A DNA stretch of 64,000 nt, taken from positions 1 through 64,000 of the forward strand of contig NZ_CANKXG010000010.1 in the NCBI RefSeq assembly GCF_947487575.1, read 5' to 3'. This document shows positions 16,691 through 26,927 of this stretch, piece after piece; the first letter of the stretch is position 1, and each line of letters starts with the position of its first letter. Under the pieces are notes generated by a model that made no database searches, was not told the origin of the DNA, and was given only the letters and a program-made list of their open reading frames with translations. This stretch comes from an uncultured Algibacter sp. GTDB taxonomy: Bacteria > Bacteroidota > Bacteroidia > Flavobacteriales > Flavobacteriaceae. The position numbers were made by a program, and so were the translations under genes.

Positions 16691-19600
16691 ATGAAAAAAA
16701 TTATTTTCGCTCTCATTGTTGTACTCAATGTTCTATTAGTTTTTCCGCAACAGGATTTAACTCCAAAAAGAATTTCAATTTCAAATCCATCTCAAAGTAT
16801 TATTAAAAAAATTAAAAAAGCTGGTATTGATTTAACCTGCGGACCAAGATTTATAAATAATAACTTGGAGATAGAATTAGGATATGATGAATTACTTGAA
16901 TTACAAAAAAAAGGTGTTTCATACACTGTCTTAATTGATGATTTAACTACTTATTACAGTAAAAGAAATGCGATTGAATTACCAACGGCAAAATCAACTC
17001 TAAGTAGTCTAAAAGCAAAAAAGAATAAAAAAGGTAAAACAGATAACTTAAGTAAAAGTTTAAGTTTACAAAATGTTTTAGTTGGAAACCCTACTCAACA
17101 CGATGAGTGTGATGAGATTAATTGGCCAGTACCATCAAATTTTCAGTTAGGAAGTATGGGAGGCTGTTTAACAGTTAGTGAGACTTTGGCGCAATTAGAT
17201 TTAATGCGAAGTATGTACCCAAATTTAATTTCTGTAAAAACTGATGCATCATCTTCAGGTCAAACAACTCATGGTAACTCAACAGGAGGAACTACGTGGC
17301 CAGGGCAAACGATTTATTATGTAAGAATTTCTGATAATCCAGATATTGATGAGGCTTCAGAACCGGAAACCTTAATTACGGGTATGACGCATTCTAGAGA
17401 AGTAAATAGTTTAATGAATGTAATGTACTTTATGTGGTACGTTTTAGAAAACTATAATAGTGACCCATTTATTAAAAACGTAGTTGATAATCAACAATTA
17501 TATTTTATACCAATTGTTAATCCAGATGGTTTACGTTGGAATGAAGTTATAGCTCCTGGTGGTGGTGGATTACAGCGTAAAAACTTAAGACCTGGTGTTG
17601 CAGATAATGGCACTACAAATACATCTAATAATGTTAGAGGGATAGATTTAAATAGAAACTTTAACTACTATTGGGGTTGGGATAATTCTGGGTCTTCTCC
17701 AACAGAAAGTAGTAATACTTATAGAGGCCCTTCAGCTGGTTCAGAACCTGAAACTCAAATTATTCAAGATTTTGTTTTAAATCACGATATTAAAGTAGGC
17801 GTAAATCACCATGGAGGTTTAAACTCCATAGTTACATCTTCTTATAATGGAAGTCTTTCAGCAACAGATTCAGGTAGAGAAGACGAGTATGCAAAAATAT
17901 GTCATGACTTAACTCATTATAATAGATATATTTATGGTTCTGCACCAAATACATTATATGAGGCAAATGGTGATGCAAATGATTGGATGCTTGGTGGACC
18001 ATCTGTGTCTTCAGGAGGTCAAACTAGTTCTGGGTCAGGTAAAGATGTGCTAGCTTTTGCACCAGAAAATGGTGATGATTTTTGGCCTGCACCATCTCAA
18101 ATAGCTCCAATAGCAATAAGAGCTATGAGAATGAATTTTCTATCTGTATTATATTCTGGAAAATTTGCAAAACTACATGATTTAAATACAAGTGATATTA
18201 CTTCTACATCAGGAAATCTAACTTTTGGAGTAGAATATTTAGGAAAAACATATGATGATATAACACTAAATGTCACTCCAGTATCTTCAAACATAACTTC
18301 AATAACGCCTCCATCTGTTCAATCTGGATGGTCAAAACTTGAGCAAAGAAATTTAAATGTTCCGTATATATTAGATTCTGCAATTCAACCAAACGATGAA
18401 ATTGAATTTCAAGTTACTTTGAGTAATGATGATTTCGTAATTTATCAAGCAAATTATGTAAAATATTACCAATCAAGTGTTTTGTTTCAAGATAACCCTG
18501 ATGTAACAGGAACATCAAATTGGACAAGCTCTGGAGGTAGTTGGGGTACAACAACAGATGCTTATTCTGGATCTGCGGCTATTACTGACTCTCCTTCAGG
18601 ACCATATAGTAATAACCAAAATAAATCTATTACATTAAACTCAGCAATTGATTTATCAGGCACTTCACAAGCCTTAATTCAATTTTATGCTAAATGGGAT
18701 TTGGAAAGAAATTACGATTTAATACAGTTAGAGGCTAGTACCAATGGAGGAAGTAGCTGGAATGCACTTTGCGGAAATTATAATAAACCAACGTCTACCT
18801 CTATAACTAACTTTCATTTAAATAAAAACACAACAGCATTTAGAGAACATCAATCTACTAATGGAGATATTATTTATGATGGTGATACGATGGATAAATG
18901 GGTGATGGAAGAAATGTATATTGATGCTACAGAAAATAGTTTTTTAATAGGTCAAAATAATATACAATTAAGGTTTAGACTAAAAAGTGATAGTACCAAT
19001 AGAGAAGATGATTTAACAACAACTTTTGATGGTTTTACTTTTGATGATTTTAAAGTGATAAGTATACAAACACCATGTGTGGTTTCAGTTCCTACTGGAT
19101 TAGCAAGTAACAATGTAACGGCTACTGATGCTACCATTTCATGGGACAATGTAACTTCTGCTACTTATGATGTAAGATACCGCGTTGTAGGAGCACCAAA
19201 TTGGACTGATGTTTTAGGTTTGTCAACACCAACAACAACATTAAATGGATTGGCTAACTTAACGGATTATGAAGTTCAAGTTCGTTCAAATTGCGGTGCA
19301 AATAATTCAGCATATTCAGCTTCAATTAATTTTACAACTTTAGATGTTCAATTAAATTATTGTACTTCTGCAAGTACAAATGTTAATGATGAGTTTATTA
19401 GTAGAGTTCAATTAAATACTATCGATAATACTTCTGGAGGTCAGTTTTATTCAGATTTCACTAATATTTCTACTACTCTAGAAAAACAATCTCAATACAC
19501 AATTACTATAACGCCAACATGGACAGGACAGGTTTATACTGAAGCTTATTCTGTATGGATTGATTTTAATAGAGATGGTGATTTTGATGATTTAGGAGAG

Positions 19601-22600
19601 CAAATTTTTACACAATCTCCAACAAATTCAACTAGCGTAAATGGTAGTTTTACCATTCCTTCTACAGCTGTTGAAAATTCAACTAGAATGCGTGTGTCAA
19701 TGCAATATAATGCAGAACCTACTTCTTGTCAAACGTTTCAATATGGAGAGGTGGAAGACTACACGATAATAATAGAAGCTTCAGGTCCAGATGTAACACC
19801 ACCAGTAATAACTTTAAACGGAGCTTCACCAACTAATTTGAGCCTTGGTGATACTTATACAGAAGAAGGTGCTACAGTTATAGATAATGCAGATGGAGAT
19901 ATATCGGGTAATGTTGTTATTGGTGGAGATACCGTAAATACAAGTGTTCTTGGAACATATACTGTAACCTATAATGTGACAGATTTGGCTGGAAATGCAG
20001 CTAGTGAAGTAACTAGAACAGTTAATGTTGTAGAACCAGCATCTGGATGTATAGGTGGAGTAACATCATTTCCTTATGCTCAAGGTTTTGAAGGTTCAAT
20101 TGGAGATTGGACACAATTTTCAGGTGATGATTTAGATTGGTTGGTTAATTCAGGAACTACACCATCTAATAATACCGGACCTTCTGGAGCAACTCAAGGT
20201 TCAGATTATATTTTTGTAGAAGCCTCAACAAGTGGTGTTGGCTTCCCAGATAAGAGAGCTATTATTATATCACCTTGTTTTGATTTGTCAAGCGCAAGTG
20301 GTGCAGGTTTTAGTTTTCAGTATCATATGTTTGGTGCGGCAGACATGGGAACAATTGATTTAGAAATTAGCAACGATGATGGTGCTTCTTGGGTAAGTAT
20401 TTGGAGTCAATCTGGAAATCAAGGTAATTCATGGCTAACGGTAAACTTAGATTTAAATGCATACGTGGGCGGAGGTATTCAGTTAAGATTTAACAGATTT
20501 GTAGGAAGTACATGGCAAGCAGATATTGCAATTGATGATATTAATTTAACAGCAGATGAACAAGATACAACAGCACCAGTTATTACCTTAAACGGCAACG
20601 CTTCTATTGATTTAAATGTTGGTGACACTTACACAGAAGAAGGCGCAACAGCAGCCGATAATTTAGATGGAGATATTACCGCTAATATTGTAATTGGAGG
20701 CGCAGTAGATACCAATACAGGAGGCACTTACTTAGTAACGTATGATGTAAGTGATGCAGCAGGAAACGCAGCCACTCAAGTGGTAAGAACAGTCAATGTC
20801 ATACCAGATACCACAGCACCAGTTATTACTTTAAATGGTAATGCTTCTATTGATTTAAATGTTGGAGGTACTTACACAGAAGAAGGCGCAACAGCCACCG
20901 ATGATTTAGATGGCGATATTACCGCTAATATTGTAATTGGAGGAACAGTAGATACCAACACCGGAGGTACATATTTAATAACTTACGATGTTAGTGATGC
21001 AGCAGGAAACGCAGCCACTCAAGTAGTACGAACTGTAAATGTGATTCCTGATACTACAGCACCAGTAATCACTTTAAATGGTAACGCTTCCATTGATTTA
21101 AATGTTGGTGGGACTTACACAGAAGAAGGCGCAACAGCCACCGATGATTTAGATGGCGATATTACCGCTAATATTGTAATTGGAGGCGCAGTTGATACCA
21201 ACACAGGAGGCACTTACTTAGTAACTTATGATGTTAGTGATGCAGCAGGAAACGCAGCCACTCAAGTAGTACGAACTGTAAATGTGATTCCTGATACTAC
21301 AGCACCAGTAATCACTTTAAATGGTAACGCTTCCATTGATTTAAATGTTGGTGGGACTTACACAGAAGAAGGAGCAACAGCCACCGATGATTTAGATGGC
21401 GATATTACCGCTAATATTGTAATTGGAGGAACAGTAGACACCAATATAGGCGGTACATATTTAGTAACTTATGATGTAAGTGATGCTGCAGGAAATGATG
21501 CAACACAAGTGGTAAGAACAGTCAATGTCATACCAGATACCACAGCGCCAGTTATTACTTTAAATGGTAATGCTTCTATTGATTTAAATGTTGGAGGTAC
21601 TTACACAGAACAAGGTGCAACTGCAACAGATGATTTAGATGGTGATATTACGGCAAGCATTGTAATAGGCGGAGCAGTAGATACCAACACCGGAGGTACA
21701 TATTTAATAACTTACGATGTTAGTGATGCAGCAGGAAACGCAGCCACTCAAGTAGTACGAACTGTAAATGTGATTCCTGATACTACAGCACCAGTAATCA
21801 CTTTAAATGGTAACGCTTCCATTGATTTAAATGTTGGTGGGACTTACACAGAAGAAGGCGCAACAGCCACCGATGATTTAGATGGCGATATTACCGCTAA
21901 TATTGTAATTGGAGGCGCAGTTGATACCAACACAGGAGGCACTTACTTAGTAACTTATGATGTTAGCGATGCAGCAGGAAATGTAGCGACTCAAGTGGTA
22001 CGAACGGTAAATGTGATTCCTGATACTACAGCACCAGTAATCACTTTAAATGGTAACGCTTCCATTGATTTAAATGTTGGTGGGACTTACACAGAAGAAG
22101 GTGCAACTGCAACAGATGATTTAGATGGTGATATTACCGCTAATATTGTAATTGGAGGAACAGTAGACACCAATATAGGCGGTACATATTTAGTAACTTA
22201 TGATGTAAGTGATGCAGCAGGAAACGCAGCCACTCAAGTGGTACGAACGGTAAATGTGATTCCTGATACTACAGCACCAGTAATCACTTTAAATGGTAAT
22301 GCTTCTATTGATTTAAATGTTGGAGGTACTTACACAGAAGAAGGTGCAACAGCCACCGATGATTTAGATGGCGATATTACCGTTAATATTGTAATTGGAG
22401 GAACAGTAGATACCAACACAGCAGGTACTTATTTTGTAACTTATGATGTAAGTGATGTAGCAGGAAACGCAGCAGATCAGGTTGTAAGAACGGTAAATAT
22501 AATAAGTATACCAACAGATGTAATTATTCATGAAGGATATTTTGAAACTGGTTGGGATGGCTGGATTGATGGAGGAAGTGATTGTGCTAGAAGATCAGAT

Positions 22601-23287
22601 GCTGCTAGGTCTTATGAGGGGAACTTTTCTATTCGAATCCGTGATAATTCCGGTACAGCATCATCAATGACATCACCTACATTTGATTTATCATCATTTA
22701 ATGAAGTTGAGTTTGATTTCTTTTTCTATTCGCATAGTATGGAAAACGGAGAAGATTTCTGGTTACAGTACAATGATGGATCAGGATTTGTTACTATTGA
22801 AACTTGGGCAAGAGGCACTGATTTTGTTAATAATGCTTTTGACAATTTTACAGTAATATTAAATGCATCTCAATATAATTTATCGAGCAACGCACAATTT
22901 AGGTTAAGATGTGATGCATCAGGAAATAATGATCAGATTTTTATAGATCAAGTTGTGATTACCGGTTTAGGTGGTACAGGGGCTTTTTTACTTAAGGATG
23001 ATACGCTAAAGAATGATGAAACTACTCCTGATGTTTTAGATGTTACTGAAAACACATTTGTTAAAAACCAGCTAACCTTATATCCAAATCCTGTTGAAAA
23101 TATCTTAAGCGTTAAGACTTTAAAAGGAGGAAAAATGACTTTCAGAATAATAAATGCATTAGGGCAGATTGTAAATACAGGAGAAACCTCTAAAGAAATT
23201 CTTGTTGAAAGATTAGAAGCTGGTATGTATTATATTGAAGTGACTAATGGTTCTGATAAAATGATGAAACGATTTATAAAAGAGTAA
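16691..23287 (+). CDS. Giant secreted M14 zinc carboxypeptidase with DUF5011-type repeats
   Basis: This 2198-residue protein has a signal peptide (MKKIIFALIVVLNVLLVFP) and then an M14 peptidase domain at about 150-490: zinc ligands in MTHSRE (about His234, Glu237) and NHHGGLN (about 372), catalytic Glu in FAPENGDD (about 459). Next come a beta-sandwich domain, a fibronectin III domain (about 800-885), a GEVED domain ending GEVEDYTIII, one diverged Ig-like DUF5011 repeat, a MAM-like domain, and eight tandem 81-residue DUF5011-type repeats (about 1292-1939). A final jelly-roll-like domain precedes a type A T9SS sorting signal ending KRFIKE. It should be secreted and surface-attached; the repeats probably form a stalk. 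Confidence 0.93.
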   Translation: MKKIIFALIVVLNVLLVFPQQDLTPKRISISNPSQSIIKKIKKAGIDLTCGPRFINNNLEIELGYDELLELQKKGVSYTVLIDDLTTYYSKRNAIELPTAKSTLSSLKAKKNKKGKTDNLSKSLSLQNVLVGNPTQHDECDEINWPVPSNFQLGSMGGCLTVSETLAQLDLMRSMYPNLISVKTDASSSGQTTHGNSTGGTTWPGQTIYYVRISDNPDIDEASEPETLITGMTHSREVNSLMNVMYFMWYVLENYNSDPFIKNVVDNQQLYFIPIVNPDGLRWNEVIAPGGGGLQRKNLRPGVADNGTTNTSNNVRGIDLNRNFNYYWGWDNSGSSPTESSNTYRGPSAGSEPETQIIQDFVLNHDIKVGVNHHGGLNSIVTSSYNGSLSATDSGREDEYAKICHDLTHYNRYIYGSAPNTLYEANGDANDWMLGGPSVSSGGQTSSGSGKDVLAFAPENGDDFWPAPSQIAPIAIRAMRMNFLSVLYSGKFAKLHDLNTSDITSTSGNLTFGVEYLGKTYDDITLNVTPVSSNITSITPPSVQSGWSKLEQRNLNVPYILDSAIQPNDEIEFQVTLSNDDFVIYQANYVKYYQSSVLFQDNPDVTGTSNWTSSGGSWGTTTDAYSGSAAITDSPSGPYSNNQNKSITLNSAIDLSGTSQALIQFYAKWDLERNYDLIQLEASTNGGSSWNALCGNYNKPTSTSITNFHLNKNTTAFREHQSTNGDIIYDGDTMDKWVMEEMYIDATENSFLIGQNNIQLRFRLKSDSTNREDDLTTTFDGFTFDDFKVISIQTPCVVSVPTGLASNNVTATDATISWDNVTSATYDVRYRVVGAPNWTDVLGLSTPTTTLNGLANLTDYEVQVRSNCGANNSAYSASINFTTLDVQLNYCTSASTNVNDEFISRVQLNTIDNTSGGQFYSDFTNISTTLEKQSQYTITITPTWTGQVYTEAYSVWIDFNRDGDFDDLGEQIFTQSPTNSTSVNGSFTIPSTAVENSTRMRVSMQYNAEPTSCQTFQYGEVEDYTIIIEASGPDVTPPVITLNGASPTNLSLGDTYTEEGATVIDNADGDISGNVVIGGDTVNTSVLGTYTVTYNVTDLAGNAASEVTRTVNVVEPASGCIGGVTSFPYAQGFEGSIGDWTQFSGDDLDWLVNSGTTPSNNTGPSGATQGSDYIFVEASTSGVGFPDKRAIIISPCFDLSSASGAGFSFQYHMFGAADMGTIDLEISNDDGASWVSIWSQSGNQGNSWLTVNLDLNAYVGGGIQLRFNRFVGSTWQADIAIDDINLTADEQDTTAPVITLNGNASIDLNVGDTYTEEGATAADNLDGDITANIVIGGAVDTNTGGTYLVTYDVSDAAGNAATQVVRTVNVIPDTTAPVITLNGNASIDLNVGGTYTEEGATATDDLDGDITANIVIGGTVDTNTGGTYLITYDVSDAAGNAATQVVRTVNVIPDTTAPVITLNGNASIDLNVGGTYTEEGATATDDLDGDITANIVIGGAVDTNTGGTYLVTYDVSDAAGNAATQVVRTVNVIPDTTAPVITLNGNASIDLNVGGTYTEEGATATDDLDGDITANIVIGGTVDTNIGGTYLVTYDVSDAAGNDATQVVRTVNVIPDTTAPVITLNGNASIDLNVGGTYTEQGATATDDLDGDITASIVIGGAVDTNTGGTYLITYDVSDAAGNAATQVVRTVNVIPDTTAPVITLNGNASIDLNVGGTYTEEGATATDDLDGDITANIVIGGAVDTNTGGTYLVTYDVSDAAGNVATQVVRTVNVIPDTTAPVITLNGNASIDLNVGGTYTEEGATATDDLDGDITANIVIGGTVDTNIGGTYLVTYDVSDAAGNAATQVVRTVNVIPDTTAPVITLNGNASIDLNVGGTYTEEGATATDDLDGDITVNIVIGGTVDTNTAGTYFVTYDVSDVAGNAADQVVRTVNIISIPTDVIIHEGYFETGWDGWIDGGSDCARRSDAARSYEGNFSIRIRDNSGTASSMTSPTFDLSSFNEVEFDFFFYSHSMENGEDFWLQYNDGSGFVTIETWARGTDFVNNAFDNFTVILNASQYNLSSNAQFRLRCDASGNNDQIFIDQVVITGLGGTGAFLLKDDTLKNDETTPDVLDVTENTFVKNQLTLYPNPVENILSVKTLKGGKMTFRIINALGQIVNTGETSKEILVERLEAGMYYIEVTNGSDKMMKRFIKE
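20564..22507 (+). repeat. Eight tandem 243-bp coding repeats
   Basis: Units start at GATAC(A/C)AC(A/T)GC and recur every 243 bp, each encoding an 81-residue Ig-like unit beginning DTTAPVITLNGNASIDLNVG. Units 2-3-4 resemble units 5-6-7 in order: units 2 and 5 share TYLIT, units 3 and 6 share AVDTNTGGTYLVT and long identical DNA, units 4 and 7 share TVDTNIGG. This indicates a later three-unit (729-bp) duplication. Confidence 0.93.
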
Positions 23288-23317
23288 GTGATTAATAGCA
23301 AAGACTAACTCAAAAAT

Positions 23318-23347
23318 GAAAAGTCCAGATTTTAATCTGGACTTTTT
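23318..23347. terminator. Bidirectional terminator
   Basis: AAAAGTCCAGAT and ATCTGGACTTTT form a 12-bp stem with loop TTTA, flanked by A- and T-runs. It separates two converging genes. Confidence 0.9.
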
Positions 23348-24061
23348 TTATATATGAATAATTTCATCTTCAGTTAAAATTGCATCACCACGTAAACGGA
23401 GAAATATTTGCGCTACAGCAATGGTATCTTTTTCACAATAGGTAATGATACGATCTATTTCATTTTCTTCATAAAAAACACTGTAAACTTCGCTTCCATC
23501 AATATCGTCTTTAGGGGAAGGAATACCTAATACATTGGTCATTAATTTTAAAGAGGTATAGGTTTTATAATCGCCAAACTTCCATAACTCTAAAGTATCA
23601 AGATGAGGTACTTCCCATGGTTTTTTACCAAAAAGATTTAATTTATAAGGCAACTCAATATTGTTAATTATCATTCTTCTAGCTATGTAAGGAAAATCAA
23701 ATTCCTTTCCGTTATGTGCACAAAGTAAATGTTTGGTTTGACTAAAATGTGAGATTAATAAGTTTTTAAAATCCTTTAATATTTTAATTTCGTCACCATA
23801 AAAAGATGTTACCCTAAATTTCCGAAGGTCTCCTTGATTTGTAAAATACCCAACTGAGATACATACTATTTTACCAAACTCAGCCCAAATTCCTGCACGA
23901 TTATAAAACTCTTCGGCAGTAAAATCATCTTTCCTCTGGTATTTTGATTTGTGTTCCCAAAGAGATTGTTTGGTTTCGTCTAAATCAGAAAAATATTGAG
24001 TTTCTGGAACGGTTTCAATGTCCAGAAATAAAATATTTTCAAGGTTTAGTTTTGAAATCAT
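23348..24061 (-). CDS. DnaQ-fold 3'-5' exonuclease (PolB-like)
   Basis: This 237-residue protein shows the three exonuclease motifs: Exo I DIETVPE (about residues 14-20), Exo II HNGKEFDFPYI (about 116-126) and Exo III YCEKDTIA (about 206-213). It resembles the predicted 3'-5' exonucleases related to the proofreading domain of family B polymerases, without a polymerase domain. It likely degrades DNA or RNA from 3' ends in repair or turnover. Its ATG overlaps the stop of the preceding serine hydrolase gene by 3 bp (ATGA), implying co-transcription. Confidence 0.85.
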   Translation of the reverse strand: MISKLNLENILFLDIETVPETQYFSDLDETKQSLWEHKSKYQRKDDFTAEEFYNRAGIWAEFGKIVCISVGYFTNQGDLRKFRVTSFYGDEIKILKDFKNLLISHFSQTKHLLCAHNGKEFDFPYIARRMIINNIELPYKLNLFGKKPWEVPHLDTLELWKFGDYKTYTSLKLMTNVLGIPSPKDDIDGSEVYSVFYEENEIDRIITYCEKDTIAVAQIFLRLRGDAILTEDEIIHI

Positions 24062-25209
24062 GGGTTTAGCATTTTATAGGCTTCATCTATATAAGTAAAA
24101 ATATCACCTGTAAACTGACCCACTTGAGTATTATCTCCCTTTGAATGACCAAGCCTAACAATGATAATATTGTCGTTTGGTTCTACAATAACGTATTGCC
24201 CTAAGTGCCCACGCATCATAAAAAAGTGTTTGTCGTCAAGTGTCTTTAACCACATACCATAGCCGTACATGCTGCCATCAGGATGAACAGGTTTTATGGA
24301 TTTTGCCACAAAAGCAGAGTCTAAAATTTGCTTACCATTCCATTTTCCATGGTCTTTGTAAAGTTTTCCAAAACGCGCAAAATCCTTAGCATTACTAGCA
24401 ATACAACAGTATGCTTTTACTAAATCGTGACTTTCACTATCAACTTGCCAAAGTGTAGGATTTTCAGAGCCTAAAGGTTTCCAAAAACTTTCTGTTAAAT
24501 AATTATAGAGTTTTTTACCAGTAGCTTTTTCAATAACCATAGCTAACATTTGTGTGTCTCCGCTTGAATATTTAAATGCTTTCCCAGGTTCAGTTTCAAC
24601 TTTTAAACCGAGCATAACTTTTTCTAAATCATCATCAAAATAAGCACGAGTTACTATTGAAAATGGAGAATAATACTTTTCATCCCAAGTTGTGCCAGAT
24701 GCCATACTAGACAAGTCGCCAACCGTCATTTTAGCAGCTAACCCTTCATTAAAAGTAGGTAGAAAATCACTAACGGGTTGGTCTAAACTTTTTATATGAC
24801 CTTCCATTATGGCTTTTCCCAAAAGTCCAGAAACGTAACTTTTAGCCATAGAAAACGAGTTGGTTTTAGAGTTTTTATTAAACCCATTATAATAGTTTTC
24901 AAACCAAATACTATCATTTTTTATAATCAAGTAGGCAACCGTTCCATTGGCTTTATTTATGGAATCCAAACCCTTAGTTTCTTTTACAGCATTATAGTTT
25001 TTATGATTTGGCCAGGGGTGAGGTGTGTCGTTTTCAATAACTTGATTATCAAATTTCTTATAGTCTTCTAAATAAGCCGTGGTGTAACCTTGAAGATATA
25101 TGGTTCTAACTGCTTTAATTAAGTAATCTGTATCTGTGATATATAAGGCAATTATGAGTATTCCCAATAGAATGACTACCCATTTAAAGAACTTTTTTAA
25201 AAATCTCAT
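24058..25209 (-). CDS. Serine hydrolase of the beta-lactamase (class C) family
   Basis: From the ATG at 25209 it has 383 residues with an N-terminal membrane anchor (KWVVILLGILIIALYI). The active-site SxxK is SMAK in NSFSMAKSYVSG, the Tyr motif is YSSGDTQ, and the late MRGHLGQYV replaces the KTG box. Such proteins are usually esterases, D-aminopeptidases or carboxypeptidases rather than true beta-lactamases. The frame extends to 25254 only with a TTG start. It overlaps the exonuclease gene. Confidence 0.88.
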   Translation of the reverse strand: MRFLKKFFKWVVILLGILIIALYITDTDYLIKAVRTIYLQGYTTAYLEDYKKFDNQVIENDTPHPWPNHKNYNAVKETKGLDSINKANGTVAYLIIKNDSIWFENYYNGFNKNSKTNSFSMAKSYVSGLLGKAIMEGHIKSLDQPVSDFLPTFNEGLAAKMTVGDLSSMASGTTWDEKYYSPFSIVTRAYFDDDLEKVMLGLKVETEPGKAFKYSSGDTQMLAMVIEKATGKKLYNYLTESFWKPLGSENPTLWQVDSESHDLVKAYCCIASNAKDFARFGKLYKDHGKWNGKQILDSAFVAKSIKPVHPDGSMYGYGMWLKTLDDKHFFMMRGHLGQYVIVEPNDNIIIVRLGHSKGDNTQVGQFTGDIFTYIDEAYKMLNP

Positions 25210-25260
25210 ACGTTTGTTTAATGTAAAAACTAAAGATAAGAAAATTCTTTGCAATTAAGA

Positions 25261-25734
25261 TTAAAAAAGAGATTGCTGCTTATATGGGCTCTCATGTTCT
25301 AACAACCATTGTTTACGATGCAAACCGCCAGCATAACCAGTAAGCGAGCCATCGCTTCCAACAACACGATGACACGGCACGATAATCCAAAGCGGATTTT
25401 TACCATTAGCATTGGCTACAGCACGAATAGCTTTTACATCGCCATGTTGTTTTGAAAGATCTAAGTACGAAGTTGTTTTTCCATAAGGAATAACCTCAAG
25501 AAGTTTCCATATTTTCTTTTGAAAATCAGTTCCAGAGGGGTTGAGTTTTAAGTCGAATTGTTTGCGGGAACCTTCAAAATATTCATGGAGTTGAATAACA
25601 CAATCTTCTAATTCAATTGGAATAATATCAGTGATTTTCTCCTCTGAATTAAGAACTGTAACTGAAGCAATACCATCTTCATCACCAATAATTTTGGTAA
25701 ACCCTAAAGGTGATTTGATGATGCATTCTTCCAT
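25261..25734 (-). CDS. ogt: Methylated-DNA--protein-cysteine methyltransferase
   Basis: This 157-residue protein has the active-site motif IVPCHRVVG, with the acceptor Cys that takes the methyl group from O6-methylguanine, and the helix-turn-helix part RAVANANGKNP. The N-terminal part is short as in Ogt, with no Ada domain. Its ATG shares one base with the stop of the CNNM gene, so it is translationally coupled. Confidence 0.96.
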   Translation of the reverse strand: MEECIIKSPLGFTKIIGDEDGIASVTVLNSEEKITDIIPIELEDCVIQLHEYFEGSRKQFDLKLNPSGTDFQKKIWKLLEVIPYGKTTSYLDLSKQHGDVKAIRAVANANGKNPLWIIVPCHRVVGSDGSLTGYAGGLHRKQWLLEHESPYKQQSLF

Positions 25735-26852
25735 TATTCAGTAGGTTTCTCGTCTTCTAGAAGGCCTAGTTTTTTAGCGCGAGTTTCCCAACTTTTTCTT
25801 GCTAAATGTTGTAAGTCTGAAACATTATCGCTCTCATCCATAATTTCTAAACCAAGAAGGGTTTCAATAACATCTTCCATAGTAACTAAACCACTAACAG
25901 AGCCATACTCATCAACAACCAAAGCCATGTGATTTCTACTTTCTACTAATTTTTCAAATAATGTAGGGATGGGTAAATTTCTATCAACAACAATAATATC
26001 ACGTTTTAATTCTGATAATTTTTTAGTGTTATTGTCAAGCGCCATTTCTTTAAAAATTTCATCTTTAAGCACTAGTCCAATGATATTATCCGCATCATTA
26101 GAATACACTGGGATTCTAGAAAAGCGAAGGTTTAAATTCCGTTTAAAAAAGTCTTCAACCGTCGTTGTTTCATCTTCGGTTTTCATGACTGTTCTTGGTG
26201 TCATAACATCTTTTGCAAAAATCTCTTTAAAGGTGAGTAGATTTTTAATGATTTTACTTTCATTTTCTTGGAATAAACCCTCTTCATGAGCCATATCTGT
26301 CATTACCATAAAGCTTTCTCTACTTAAAACACTACCATGACCTTTACCTCCAATCAATTTTGTAGTAAGTTGTAATAACCATAAAATGCCAGTCCATTTA
26401 AGAGGGAAAATTAAAATTTTCAATGCTTTTGTAGTAAAGTTTGCAAGTCCTTTCCAATAAGTTGCTCCAATAGTTTTAGGAATAATTTCGGAAGCTACCA
26501 ATATTAAAAGCGTCATGATAGATGATACTACGCCAACCATTAAATCTTCTGTGAATTCTATGCCAAAAACAGAGGTTGTTTGCGAACCATACAATTCAAC
26601 ATAAGCAACTTTTGCTTGCACGCCAACTAAAATAGCACCAACTGTATGAGCTATTGTATTGAGAGTAAGTATAGCTATTAAAGGTCTGTCAACATCTTTT
26701 TTTAATGCTTCTAAATCTTCAGCATAACTTTTGTTTTCTTTCTTTTTAACATTGATGAAGGTTGGTGTAACGCTTAATAATACAGCTTCTAGAATTGAAC
26801 ATAAAAATGAAAAGAAAATGGAAATGATTCCATAGAATAAGAGTAGTGCCAT
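25734..26852 (-). CDS. CNNM-type membrane protein with CBS domains
   Basis: This 372-residue protein begins with a DUF21 transmembrane domain (helices near 1-25, 60-85, 100-125 and 135-160) followed by a CBS pair (about 205-335) and a short tail. It lacks the C-terminal CorC_HlyC domain found in many relatives. CNNM proteins act in Mg2+ (or Co2+) transport or homeostasis at the inner membrane. It is first in an apparent operon with ogt. The start is the ATG at 26852; the frame extends one codon further as TTG. Confidence 0.9.
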   Translation of the reverse strand: MALLLFYGIISIFFSFLCSILEAVLLSVTPTFINVKKKENKSYAEDLEALKKDVDRPLIAILTLNTIAHTVGAILVGVQAKVAYVELYGSQTTSVFGIEFTEDLMVGVVSSIMTLLILVASEIIPKTIGATYWKGLANFTTKALKILIFPLKWTGILWLLQLTTKLIGGKGHGSVLSRESFMVMTDMAHEEGLFQENESKIIKNLLTFKEIFAKDVMTPRTVMKTEDETTTVEDFFKRNLNLRFSRIPVYSNDADNIIGLVLKDEIFKEMALDNNTKKLSELKRDIIVVDRNLPIPTLFEKLVESRNHMALVVDEYGSVSGLVTMEDVIETLLGLEIMDESDNVSDLQHLARKSWETRAKKLGLLEDEKPTE

Positions 26853-26927
26853 CAATTTAATTATTTAGAGCTAATTTACGAAATAATGAATTGTATGTTT
26901 AGGTATTAAATATTGTTTTGCGAATAT

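Noticed and set aside
20564-22507. CRISPR-like array
   Set aside because: The repeats are 243 bp, contiguous with no spacers and in frame within one protein.
23348-25209. True beta-lactamase and polymerase functions
   Set aside because: The serine hydrolase lacks the KTG box and has a membrane anchor, and the DnaQ-fold protein has no polymerase domain, so resistance or replication roles are not supported.
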